From Pseudomonadota bacterium (GTDB taxonomy: Bacteria > Pseudomonadota > Gammaproteobacteria > Magnimaribacterales > D2472): a stretch of DNA of 18,270 nucleotides. The stretch spans positions 1 through 18,270 of the forward strand of contig RGHK01000007.1 in the NCBI GenBank assembly GCA_010024215.1. Reading direction: 5' to 3'. A program made the position numbers and the translations under genes. Shown here in pieces: positions 8,204 through 15,439 of this stretch (position 1 is its first letter; every line of letters begins with the position of its first letter). The notes beneath the pieces are model-generated. The model was given only the letters and a program-made list of their open reading frames with translations. It had not been told where the DNA came from and did not search any database.

Positions 8204-8730
8204 CTTTTTTATTAAGAGCTTTGATACTAGGATTAACACTGCTATTTTTTACTTTTTTTTATTTATATATAAACGAAGATAAATATTATCCCGGGGCTGA
8301 TTTCCAAACATCTGATATGCCAAAATTTGAGCTTTATGACTTATATTCTGAAAAAGTTATTAATCAAGATAATCTTGATGGAACCTTTTTAATAAATGTC
8401 TGGGCAAGCTGGTGTATTACATGCAGAGTGGAGCATGGCTTTTTAGTAAACTTGAGCAATCAAAACATTCCAATTATTGGACTTAATTATAAAGATGAAA
8501 AAGAGAACGCAATTGAATGGATTGAAAGGTTTGGTGATCCTTATAAATTTATAATTCATGACCTTAAAGGAGAATTAGCATTAGATCTTGGCGTAACAGG
8601 AGCTCCAGAGACTTTCTTAGTTAGTAATGGAACATTAATTGCTCATTACAGAGGTGAGGTCAATGATATGATTTGGAAAGACGTTTTTATGCCAATCATT
8701 AAGAAGGAAGGACTATTTAAAAATGATTAA
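8200..8730 (+). CDS. ccmG: CcmG/DsbE, periplasmic thiol:disulfide reductase
   Basis: Membrane-tethered thioredoxin-fold protein that reduces apocytochrome cysteines before heme ligation. The start ATG at 8200 overlaps the ccmF stop; the same frame is open from 8125, but that extension lies within the ccmF tail and is not credible. It has one N-terminal signal anchor (residues 4-23). The active site WASWCITCRVEH contains Cys72 and Cys75. The residue after the first cysteine is Ile where most CcmG proteins have Pro (WCPTC or WCPPC). The cis-proline loop GAPETFLV is intact. Length is 176 residues, normal. It overlaps ccmH by eight bases. Confidence 0.93.
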   Translation: MTFLLRALILGLTLLFFTFFYLYINEDKYYPGADFQTSDMPKFELYDLYSEKVINQDNLDGTFLINVWASWCITCRVEHGFLVNLSNQNIPIIGLNYKDEKENAIEWIERFGDPYKFIIHDLKGELALDLGVTGAPETFLVSNGTLIAHYRGEVNDMIWKDVFMPIIKKEGLFKND

Positions 8731-9097
8731 ATTCTTTTTTTTCATAACAATATTTTTTTCAAATAATATATTAAGCGAGCCTTTATATAAGTTCGATAGC
8801 GTTGATGATGAAAAGAGGTTTTATGCCCTAATAAAAGAAATTAAGTGCCCAAAATGCACAAGTGGCTCAATAGCCAGTTCTAATGCGCCGATTTCAGAGG
8901 ACATAAAGTTAAAAATTATAGAATTAATTAAAGAGGGTAAATCGAACGAGGAGATTAAGATATTTTTATCAGAAAGGTTTGGAAGTGATGTTCTCTATAA
9001 TCCTGGATTAAATAAAAATACCTATTTCTTATGGTTCTCTCCAATATTATTCTTAATAGTACTGCTTCTAGGATTCTTTTTAAGAAAAAAAGCTTGA
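8723..9097 (+). CDS. ccmH: CcmH, apocytochrome thiol oxidoreductase
   Basis: A 124-residue protein with a signal peptide (cleavage near LSEP), a small periplasmic three-helix domain and one C-terminal transmembrane helix. The redox motif is IKCPKC, corresponding to the family's LRCxxCQ; the glutamine after the second cysteine is Thr. Further family features are SSNAPISEDIKLKI and ERFGSDVLYNPGLNKNTYFLWFSP. It relays reductant to apocytochrome c together with CcmG. It covers only the N-terminal part of E. coli CcmH; the C-terminal part is the separate ccmI-like gene that begins within its stop codon (TGATG). Confidence 0.92.
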   Translation: MIKFFFFITIFFSNNILSEPLYKFDSVDDEKRFYALIKEIKCPKCTSGSIASSNAPISEDIKLKIIELIKEGKSNEEIKIFLSERFGSDVLYNPGLNKNTYFLWFSPILFLIVLLLGFFLRKKA

Positions 9098-9876
9098 TGA
9101 TTTATATTTATATTTTAGCCTTATTCTCATTATTGCCCATCTTTGCATATGTGCTTTCTCAAAAAACTATCAACAAAGGATATGTTTTTGGTATTTCTTT
9201 TTTAATTATCATTTTTTGTATATTTTCTTTTTCTGGCAAATATTCATTTCTTGGCTCTGTTAAAGAGCAAAATATAAATGCAAAAATTCTACTCTCCATA
9301 GATCAAGATGTTCCTGTTTCTGATGAATTAGTTAGTCTGTTTGATATAAGAATCAATGAAGATGAAAAAGTTTTTTGGGCACAAAGTTACATCTTTAAAG
9401 CTATCAGTGAAAAAAAGTTAAATTCAGCAGAAAGTCTAATCTCCATGTTTGAAAAATATTTTAAAAGTTCGGATGAAAAATTTTTATTTTATACTTTGTA
9501 TACTCAGCTACGAGATGCAAAATTCCCGATTTATAGAGAATCTAAACTGATCTTAGAGCTTTCGTTACCCGACGGATGTAAAAAGTTTCAAGGTAATGCC
9601 TCTTTGTTCATTATGAATGGACCAAAAATACCAATAGCATCTAAAGATTTTCTAAATGATTCTAAGGTAATTTTAGAAAATACAAATTCTTCAATCCCTG
9701 GATTTGATTTAGCATCAGCATATCTAAATCAAGAATCTATTGAGCTAAAAATATTTTTGGAATGTGAAGAAATTACTGGTATTTTTACTACAGATAATGT
9801 CTTTTTATTTGACCAAAATATGCATATAAATCAGCATATTATTCAATCAAATGAATGGTTAAAAAAGACACAATAG
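9097..9876 (+). CDS. ccmI: Reduced CcmI-like apocytochrome c chaperone
   Basis: A 259-residue protein in the ccmI position. The chosen start is the ATG at 9097, overlapping the ccmH stop; an upstream in-frame TTG at 9031 lies inside ccmH. It has two N-terminal transmembrane helices (about residues 1-20 and 28-46) like CcmI/CycH. A short helical segment follows where other CcmI proteins carry tetratricopeptide repeats. The C-terminal beta-rich domain shows weak but ordered CcmI features: GNASLFIMNGPKIPIASKDF, a SIPGFDLA segment, and a LECEEITGIF ending. At 259 residues it is much shorter than the usual 380-420, so the TPR region is mostly lost. The assignment relies on position, the twin helices and the weak C-terminal pattern. 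Confidence 0.65.
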   Translation: MIYIYILALFSLLPIFAYVLSQKTINKGYVFGISFLIIIFCIFSFSGKYSFLGSVKEQNINAKILLSIDQDVPVSDELVSLFDIRINEDEKVFWAQSYIFKAISEKKLNSAESLISMFEKYFKSSDEKFLFYTLYTQLRDAKFPIYRESKLILELSLPDGCKKFQGNASLFIMNGPKIPIASKDFLNDSKVILENTNSSIPGFDLASAYLNQESIELKIFLECEEITGIFTTDNVFLFDQNMHINQHIIQSNEWLKKTQ

Positions 9877-9909
9877 TTTAATATATTCATAAGAAAAATA
9901 TTCTCAAAA

Positions 9910-12897
9910 ATGCAACTAAAACATATAAAACTATCAGGTTTTAAGAGTTTCGTAGATCCAACGAAGATTGCCTTTCCGACAAATTTAGTCGGTATTGTTG
10001 GGCCTAATGGATGTGGTAAGTCTAATGTAATCGATGCTGTAAGGTGGGTCCTTGGTGAACTATCTGCAAAGAACTTACGTGGTGAATCAATGGTTGATGT
10101 AATATTTAATGGTTCAGAAAATAGAAAAGCATCCGGTCAGTGTAGCATTGAGCTTTTATTTGATAATTCAACAGGAAATATTGGTGGAGAGTACGCTTCC
10201 TATAGTGAGATTTCAATAAAAAGGTTAATGACTCGTGATGCTCAATCCACGTATTATATAAATAACACAAAATGTAGAAGAAAAGATGTCCAAGATATCT
10301 TTTTAGGAACAGGTTTAGGACCAAATTCTTATGCAATTATTGAGCAAGGTATGGTTAGTAAGCTTGTTAGCGCAAAACCTGAGGAGTTAAGAACCCATAT
10401 TGAAGAAGCGGCTGGTGTTTCTAAATATAGGGAAAGAAGAAGGGAGACTGAAAGTCGCATCAAAAAAACAAAAGAAAACCTTTCTAGGGTAAAAGATATA
10501 AAAGACGAAATAGAAAGATTGATAAGAAGATTGGAAAATCAAGCAAAAGCGGCTGAAAAATATAACAAATTAAAAGAAGAAGAGAACCAAAATCAGATTG
10601 ATATTTCTATCTTATATTCTCTTGAAGCAAAAAATAATAGAGATAAATTACAAAAAAATTTAGATGGTTTGAATAGAGATTTAAAAATAAAACAAGCTGA
10701 ATCTGACTCTAAGCAAGCACAAATAGATGAATTTAAAACCCAAAATGAATCAGTAGTAAATGCTTATGAAAATGCACAGAAGAATTTTTATACCATAGGC
10801 GCAGAGATTGCTAAACATGAATCTGATTTACAAAATATAAATAGGTCTGAGTCATCTAATTTAGAGGCTCTAGAAAGAGCCAAAAAAAGTTATCAAGATG
10901 CGCTTGAAAAAGAATCAGCCTTTAAAGACCTTAGTCCAAAAGAGCAAGAATTAAAACTCAATATCGCAATTGTTAAAGCGTTCGATGCTCTTGAGCAAAA
11001 GAACATAATTAGCGGAAAAATAGATCCTCTTAAAGAAAAAATTAACGTAAAACAATCTGAGCTTGATTCTAAACAAAACATCGTAAACCAAATTAAGATT
11101 GATCAAGAAAAAATTAACAATGAAATTAAAGATCTTCAACAAAAAAAATATTCTGTAGAGGCTGAATCTGCAAGACTAGAAGGCGCTTTAGCCAATATTA
11201 AAAAAACAGAAGAAAATGCTAAATCCGCCTTCAAAGAGGCAGAAAATAATTACAATGAGGCGCTTGAAAAAGAATCTAGGAATGAACATCTCAGCCCTAA
11301 AGAAAAGGCAATCCACTTACTTGATTCAATCAGAGATTTATTAACTGCATTTGGATCAAATGCTGATTCTATAACTAAAAAGGTTGGAGAACTTAAAGAG
11401 TTGTTAATGGATATACTCAAAGTCGCATCTGATCAGTCTAAAAATTACACAACTGATTTTCTAAATAGAAAAAATCAAGCTTATGATCTTATGATCAAGA
11501 TTGCAGAGGATAAGGAAAAATTCACTATAAGCCTTGGTGAGCTATTGCAGGAAAAAGAAAAAATTAAACATGAATTAGATTCTAAATTAACAATTCAAGC
11601 AGACGTTGATGAAAAAATGAGAGATCTAGATGGCAATAGATCTTTTGTATCAAATGAGTTAAGAAATTTGGAAAAAGAAGTAAGCAATTTACAGTTAGAT
11701 TTAAGAACTTATGAAGTTAATCTAGAAAACGCATCTCTGATTTTAGATAAGGCAGAGATAAAAATTTCTGAATTAAATCCATCTGAGTATGAAGGCATGG
11801 ACTTAGATGGCCTAGAAAAATCTTTAGATGAAATTCAAAAAAATATTGCTGACTTGGGCTCAATCAATCTAGCTTCTCCAGATGAATACCTTCAAAGACA
11901 AAATGAGTTGATGGCTCTAATTAAGGAAGCAGAAAGTAAAAAGGCTAAAATTCAAGATGTTATGACAGACTTGGTTGAAAGGAGTTCTAAGGCTGAATCT
12001 GATCTGACACTTATTCGACAGAAACAATCTAAGTTTAATAATAGTATGAGAGATCTTGAAAATGAAAAGTCTGTCGCTGAGCTAGATTTAAAATCAATAA
12101 ATGAAAAAATTACCAATCTAAGGCTTGATTTGAAGACTCATGAAATTAATTTAGAAAACGCTAATTCTAAAATTAAAGAAGCTGGCATTAATATAGAAAC
12201 TATCGATTACAATCAATATGAAGGCAAAGATATCAATACTCTTCAGAACAAATTAAATGATATACAAGCAAAAATAATTCGTCTTGGTGCAATTAACCTT
12301 GCAGCTCCTGAAGAGATAGCTGCAGAATCTAAAAGAAAAGAAGAGCTAGATGTTCAATATGATGATCTTACTGATGCCCTTGAGAAACTTACAGGAGCTA
12401 TTAAGACTATTGATGCAGAAACAAAGACTAGGTTCCAAGATAGTTTTGATTCGATAAATAATAGAATGAAAGAGGTCTTCTCAAAATTGTTTGGAGGAGG
12501 TTTTGCTGAACTTGCACTAACCGAAGATGATGCATTAAATGCTGGAGTTGTCATAATGGCAAGACCTCCAGGAAAGAAAAATTCTTCTATTTCGCAATTA
12601 TCGGGTGGTGAAAAAGCCTTAACAGCACTAGCTCTAGTCTTTGCAATTTTTGAATTGAATCCAGCTCCATTTTGTATTTTAGACGAGGTTGATGCTCCAC
12701 TAGATGATTTAAACACAATGCGTTTTATTAATATGGTTGAGGAGATGTCCAAAACTGTTCAGTTTATTTTTATTACTCACAATAAAGTATCAATGGAAAA
12801 GAGTGATCATCTAATGGGTGTCACAATGCAAGAAGCTGGAGTATCCAGAATGGTATCGGTAGACGTTAATCAAGCTTTAGAGTTTGCGGAAGTCTAA
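9910..12897 (+). CDS. smc: SMC chromosome-organising ATPase, apparently hinge-less, with duplicated arm segments
   Basis: ATPase of the SMC family that organises and segregates the chromosome, normally as a homodimer with ScpA/ScpB. Both half-heads are intact: Walker A GPNGCGKSN (residues 31-39) and IIEQGMVSKLVSAKPEE at the N-terminus; signature LSGGEKALTALA (from Leu897), Walker B with Asp925-Glu926 (FCILDEVDAPLDD) and the ITHNK switch at the C-terminus. The C-terminal head closely follows the gammaproteobacterial type. At 995 residues it is about 170 shorter than usual. Residues 440-570, where the hinge should lie, are lysine/glutamate-rich helix without recognisable hinge motifs or cysteines. 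Each arm holds an ancient tandem duplication (annotated separately). It starts 33 bases after ccmI and overlaps zipA (TAATG). The MukB and Rad50 families are excluded by head type and absence of a zinc hook. Confidence 0.93.
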   Translation: MQLKHIKLSGFKSFVDPTKIAFPTNLVGIVGPNGCGKSNVIDAVRWVLGELSAKNLRGESMVDVIFNGSENRKASGQCSIELLFDNSTGNIGGEYASYSEISIKRLMTRDAQSTYYINNTKCRRKDVQDIFLGTGLGPNSYAIIEQGMVSKLVSAKPEELRTHIEEAAGVSKYRERRRETESRIKKTKENLSRVKDIKDEIERLIRRLENQAKAAEKYNKLKEEENQNQIDISILYSLEAKNNRDKLQKNLDGLNRDLKIKQAESDSKQAQIDEFKTQNESVVNAYENAQKNFYTIGAEIAKHESDLQNINRSESSNLEALERAKKSYQDALEKESAFKDLSPKEQELKLNIAIVKAFDALEQKNIISGKIDPLKEKINVKQSELDSKQNIVNQIKIDQEKINNEIKDLQQKKYSVEAESARLEGALANIKKTEENAKSAFKEAENNYNEALEKESRNEHLSPKEKAIHLLDSIRDLLTAFGSNADSITKKVGELKELLMDILKVASDQSKNYTTDFLNRKNQAYDLMIKIAEDKEKFTISLGELLQEKEKIKHELDSKLTIQADVDEKMRDLDGNRSFVSNELRNLEKEVSNLQLDLRTYEVNLENASLILDKAEIKISELNPSEYEGMDLDGLEKSLDEIQKNIADLGSINLASPDEYLQRQNELMALIKEAESKKAKIQDVMTDLVERSSKAESDLTLIRQKQSKFNNSMRDLENEKSVAELDLKSINEKITNLRLDLKTHEINLENANSKIKEAGINIETIDYNQYEGKDINTLQNKLNDIQAKIIRLGAINLAAPEEIAAESKRKEELDVQYDDLTDALEKLTGAIKTIDAETKTRFQDSFDSINNRMKEVFSKLFGGGFAELALTEDDALNAGVVIMARPPGKKNSSISQLSGGEKALTALALVFAIFELNPAPFCILDEVDAPLDDLNTMRFINMVEEMSKTVQFIFITHNKVSMEKSDHLMGVTMQEAGVSRMVSVDVNQALEFAEV
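10690..11409 (+). repeat. Tandem duplication in the SMC N-terminal arm (two 360-base units)
   Basis: Residues 261-380 and 381-500 of SMC align without gaps at a 120-residue offset, with about 37 identities in the first 102 positions. Both begin KQ.E.DSKQ, share a Y...AE.A..E segment, and continue through ALEKES....LSPKE. An exact 17-base match starts at 10900 and 11260. The last part of each unit has diverged. The first unit looks ancestral because it carries the standard NFYTIGAEIAKHES arm sequence of gammaproteobacterial SMC. Confidence 0.85.
11617..12474 (+). repeat. Tandem duplication in the SMC C-terminal arm (two 429-base units)
   Basis: Residues 570-712 and 713-855 align at a 143-residue offset without gaps. 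About 38 of the first 90 positions are identical, from MRDL through the LG.INLA.P.E motif (leucines at 649 and 792). This motif normally occurs once, just before the C-terminal head. The second copy leads into the head and is the ancestral one; the first copy is an extra. Similarity fades after the motif. Confidence 0.88.
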
Positions 12898-13532
12898 TGG
12901 ATTCAAATTTTGATATATATCTTATAGGTTTTTCAGTTTTAATTTTTTTAATTATCACCTTTCTATTTATAAGAAAAATATCAAATTCTGGAGAACTTAA
13001 AGTAAAAATAGAGCCAGTTACCGATTCATTTGAAATAAAAGAACTAGATGAGATTGATATTAAATCTCAGAAAGCTTTTGATTTTGATGAGCATAAAGAT
13101 ATTGAATACCAGGAGCAAAAATTAGTTGTTTTAAATTTAATATCTGTAGATAAATCATTTTTTGATATCGATCAAATATTTGGTTTTATGTCGAATTCTA
13201 ATGCTGCTTTATCTCAAGGTTTTTTTGTAATTAAAGATGACAACAATAAAGAATCTTTTAGAATTGCAAATGCGCTTAATCCAGGCACTTTTGAAAATGA
13301 AACAAAAACTTTTGCTATTTTAATAGCGACTGATTTAAATAATGTTAATGATCCAATAAGCACTGTAAAAGCTATGATAAATTTTGCATATCAATTTTCT
13401 GAAAAGTTTTATGCAAATATTTGTGATGAAGAAAGAGCCCCAATAACAAAACAGATGATTTCTCATATCGAATCCCAGGCACAAGAAATTATGAGATTAA
13501 AGCTTGCAAGTGTTGAAAAAAATGAATCTTAG
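12897..13532 (+). CDS. zipA: ZipA, membrane tether of FtsZ (short form)
   Basis: Division protein that anchors FtsZ to the inner membrane, found essentially only in gammaproteobacteria. It has an N-terminal transmembrane helix (residues 6-26) with the ZipA topology (N-terminus out, no cleavable signal). A short acidic linker follows (about residues 33-75) instead of the long Pro/Gln-rich one of E. coli. The C-terminal FtsZ-binding domain (about 76-211) retains ESFRIANALNPGTFENE, matching the family's F..aN...PG.F, and CDEERAPITKQMISHIESQAQEI, matching D..R..m......... At 211 residues it is about two-thirds the length of E. coli ZipA. Its start overlaps the smc stop and the ligase gene begins three bases after its own stop. 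Confidence 0.88.
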   Translation: MDSNFDIYLIGFSVLIFLIITFLFIRKISNSGELKVKIEPVTDSFEIKELDEIDIKSQKAFDFDEHKDIEYQEQKLVVLNLISVDKSFFDIDQIFGFMSNSNAALSQGFFVIKDDNNKESFRIANALNPGTFENETKTFAILIATDLNNVNDPISTVKAMINFAYQFSEKFYANICDEERAPITKQMISHIESQAQEIMRLKLASVEKNES

Positions 13533-13535
13533 TCT

Positions 13536-14828
13536 ATGAGTAATATTAAGCCATGGGAAATTATTCAAGAACTTGAAAGTGATAATAGTCGTTTATTCAA
13601 AGAAGGAGTAATAGAGAAAAACATTAATGATCTTACCTTTCAAGAAGGTCTATCAATGTGCCTGGATGCATTGATTACATTTGGTGTAAAACAGGTTCCT
13701 AAGTCTGATCATGATGGTGCTGGTCTTAATTGGAGTGTTTTTAAACAGTCAGCACTTCTATTAATTAATAGAGAAAAAACTGGCCATGCTGCAAGAGATG
13801 AAATTATTGAATTGATGAATAAAGCTACTTTGGAAGAGTGGAATGATTGGTACAGAAGGATACTTATAAAAGATCTAAGATGTGGAGTAAGTGAAAAAAC
13901 TGTAAATAATGTTGCAAAAAAAATGGATATTAAATTCAGGGTTCCTGTATTTGCATGTATGCTTTCTCATGATGGCACTAAACACCCAAAAAAAATAAAA
14001 GGTAACTGTCTTATTGAGTATAAATATGATGGTGTAAGGGTTATTGCCATTACTAAAAACAACAATACAACTTTATATAGCAGAAACGGTAAGATATTTT
14101 CAAACTTTCCTCATATTGAAGAAGCTTTAAGCAAACCTGAATTTAATAATATGGTTTTTGATGGCGAAGTTATGAGTGATGATTTTCAATCATTAATGAA
14201 ACAAGTCCATAGAAAGACTAATGCTAAGACTGAAGATGCATATTTAGCATTATTTGATATTTTGCCTTTAAATGAATTTAATAATGGTAAAAGTAAATTA
14301 ACAACTATCGAAAGAAAAAAAGATTTAGAAAAATTTTCAAAGAAATTCCCGTCATCTATTAAGGTTGTAGATTATACGGTTGTGAATCTTGATGAAGATA
14401 GCGGCCAGAAGACTTATACAAGCATGAATAAAAAAGCGCTAGATGCTGGTTACGAGGGTTTAATGATAAAACCTGAAAACGATTATTATGAGTGCAAAAG
14501 AAGCCATGCATGGCTAAAAATGAAACCTTTTATTGAGGTTACGCTAAAGGTTACAGAGGTACATGAAGGGACAGGGAGACATATTGGAAAACTTGGCTCG
14601 TTTACTGTAGAAGGCACAGATGATGGTAAATTTTTTTCATTAAATGTGGGTAGTGGCCTTACAGATGATGACAGAGAAAAATTTTGGCAATATAAAGATT
14701 CATTGATAGGGCAGTTAATTGAGGTTAGAGCTGATGCAGTTACAAAAAGTATTGAAGGAGAAAGTTTTAGTTTAAGATTCCCTCGCTTCAAAACTTTCAG
14801 AGGATTTAAGCCTGGTGAAAAAATATGA
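13536..14828 (+). CDS. T4-like ATP-dependent DNA ligase in the ligA position
   Basis: Seals nicks in duplex DNA via a lysyl-AMP intermediate, using ATP rather than NAD. All nucleotidyltransferase motifs are present: I, EYKYDGVR with catalytic Lys163; III, FDGEVMSDDF; IIIa, YLALFDILPL; IV, GYEGLMIKP; V, WLKMKPFIEVTLKV. An oligonucleotide-binding domain follows to the C-terminus. The 160-residue N-terminal domain contains RRILIKDLRCGVSEKT, closely resembling RRVMMRDLECGAS in phage T4 ligase, and the C-terminal NVGSGL also matches T4. It has no signal peptide, unlike periplasmic Lig E, and no LigD domains. It lacks the BRCT, zinc-finger and NAD-binding Ia domains of LigA. It sits directly after zipA, where ligA is usually found, and overlaps the next gene (ATGA). 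Confidence 0.92.
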   Translation: MSNIKPWEIIQELESDNSRLFKEGVIEKNINDLTFQEGLSMCLDALITFGVKQVPKSDHDGAGLNWSVFKQSALLLINREKTGHAARDEIIELMNKATLEEWNDWYRRILIKDLRCGVSEKTVNNVAKKMDIKFRVPVFACMLSHDGTKHPKKIKGNCLIEYKYDGVRVIAITKNNNTTLYSRNGKIFSNFPHIEEALSKPEFNNMVFDGEVMSDDFQSLMKQVHRKTNAKTEDAYLALFDILPLNEFNNGKSKLTTIERKKDLEKFSKKFPSSIKVVDYTVVNLDEDSGQKTYTSMNKKALDAGYEGLMIKPENDYYECKRSHAWLKMKPFIEVTLKVTEVHEGTGRHIGKLGSFTVEGTDDGKFFSLNVGSGLTDDDREKFWQYKDSLIGQLIEVRADAVTKSIEGESFSLRFPRFKTFRGFKPGEKI

Positions 14829-15439
14829 TTAAGAAAAATCTTATATCGATAACTGTTTTTATATTAATGATGTTTTCTTTACAATCATGTTTAAGCACAC
14901 CTCCAGAAAATCCTGACAATATTTGTTTAATTTTTGAGGAGAAAAGTAGCTGGTATAAAGCAGCCATGAAAGCTGAAAAAAGATGGAAGATACCTCCATA
15001 TGTTCTAATGTCATTTGTATATCAAGAATCTAGTTTTATTGCTGATGCAAAGCCAGAGCGAACTAAATTATTATGGGTCATTCCATGGAAACGCAAATCA
15101 ACTGCTGTTGGATATTCTCAAGCTTTAAATATGACTTGGGAAGATTATAAAGATGAAACTGGAAATTCCAGAGCGAGTAGAAAAAATTTTACTGATTCTG
15201 CTGACTTTATAGGTTGGTATGCATCTAAAGGTTATTATCAAGGTTTTGATAGATTGGATGCTAGATCGTTATATCTTGCATATCATGAAGGCTATGGAGG
15301 CTTTAAGAAAAAGTCGTACAGGAAGAAACCATGGCTTATTAAGGTTGCAGACAGAGTTCAGGCAAGATCAACAAAATATCAGCAACAATATTGGGGCTGT
15401 GCTAAGGAATTAAAAAAGAAAAGATTTTTCTTTTTTTAA
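14825..15439 (+). CDS. Lipoprotein with a lytic-transglycosylase-like (SLT) domain
   Basis: Probable outer-membrane lipoprotein acting on peptidoglycan. The signal peptide ends in a lipobox-like LQSC, making Cys22 the lipidated residue; Gln at -2 is slightly unusual. The domain shows the SLT pattern VLMSFVYQESSF with candidate catalytic Glu68, then AVGYSQALNMTWEDY and YLAYHEGYGGF, matching the GY.Q....TW and YL.YHEG features of this gammaproteobacterial lipoprotein family. It would cleave glycan strands to form 1,6-anhydromuramic ends; activity is inferred only. The length of 204 residues is normal for the family. The C-terminal KKKRFFFF is encoded by an A/T inverted repeat that may serve as a terminator. 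It is translationally coupled to the ligase. Confidence 0.75.
   Translation: MIKKNLISITVFILMMFSLQSCLSTPPENPDNICLIFEEKSSWYKAAMKAEKRWKIPPYVLMSFVYQESSFIADAKPERTKLLWVIPWKRKSTAVGYSQALNMTWEDYKDETGNSRASRKNFTDSADFIGWYASKGYYQGFDRLDARSLYLAYHEGYGGFKKKSYRKKPWLIKVADRVQARSTKYQQQYWGCAKELKKKRFFFF
15412..15436. terminator. Possible bidirectional A/T hairpin at the convergent gene ends
   Basis: A perfect 11-base inverted repeat (AAAAAAGAAAA / TTTTCTTTTTT) with a three-base GAT centre spans the last codons of the SLT lipoprotein and abuts the stop of the convergent peptidase. Read on either strand it ends in a T-run, as expected of a bidirectional terminator. The stem has only one G-C pair, so it would be weak, and homopolymer runs can be symmetrical by chance. 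Confidence 0.35.

Noticed and set aside
10690..12474. SMC repeats as an assembly artefact.
   Set aside because: The copies have diverged to about 36-42 percent protein identity with the frame intact, so they are old duplications rather than misassembled reads.
12354..12752. Long minus-strand open frame opposite the SMC C-terminal head, and other antisense frames in smc, ccmF, the ligase and the peptidase.
   Set aside because: They mirror strongly conserved coding sequence on the other strand, show serine-rich composition typical of antisense shadows and match no family I know.
9910..12897. SMC gene as MukB, Rad50/SbcC or RecN.
   Set aside because: The C-terminal LSGGEKALTALALVFAIF and DEVDAPLDD sequences and the N-terminal SGFKSFVDPT are those of true SMC. 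There is no zinc-hook CxxC and no MukB-type head.
13536..14828. Prophage remnant around the T4-like ligase.
   Set aside because: No integrase, structural or other phage gene is nearby, base composition looks the same as its neighbours, and the gene is embedded between cellular genes with overlapping codons. It looks long resident.
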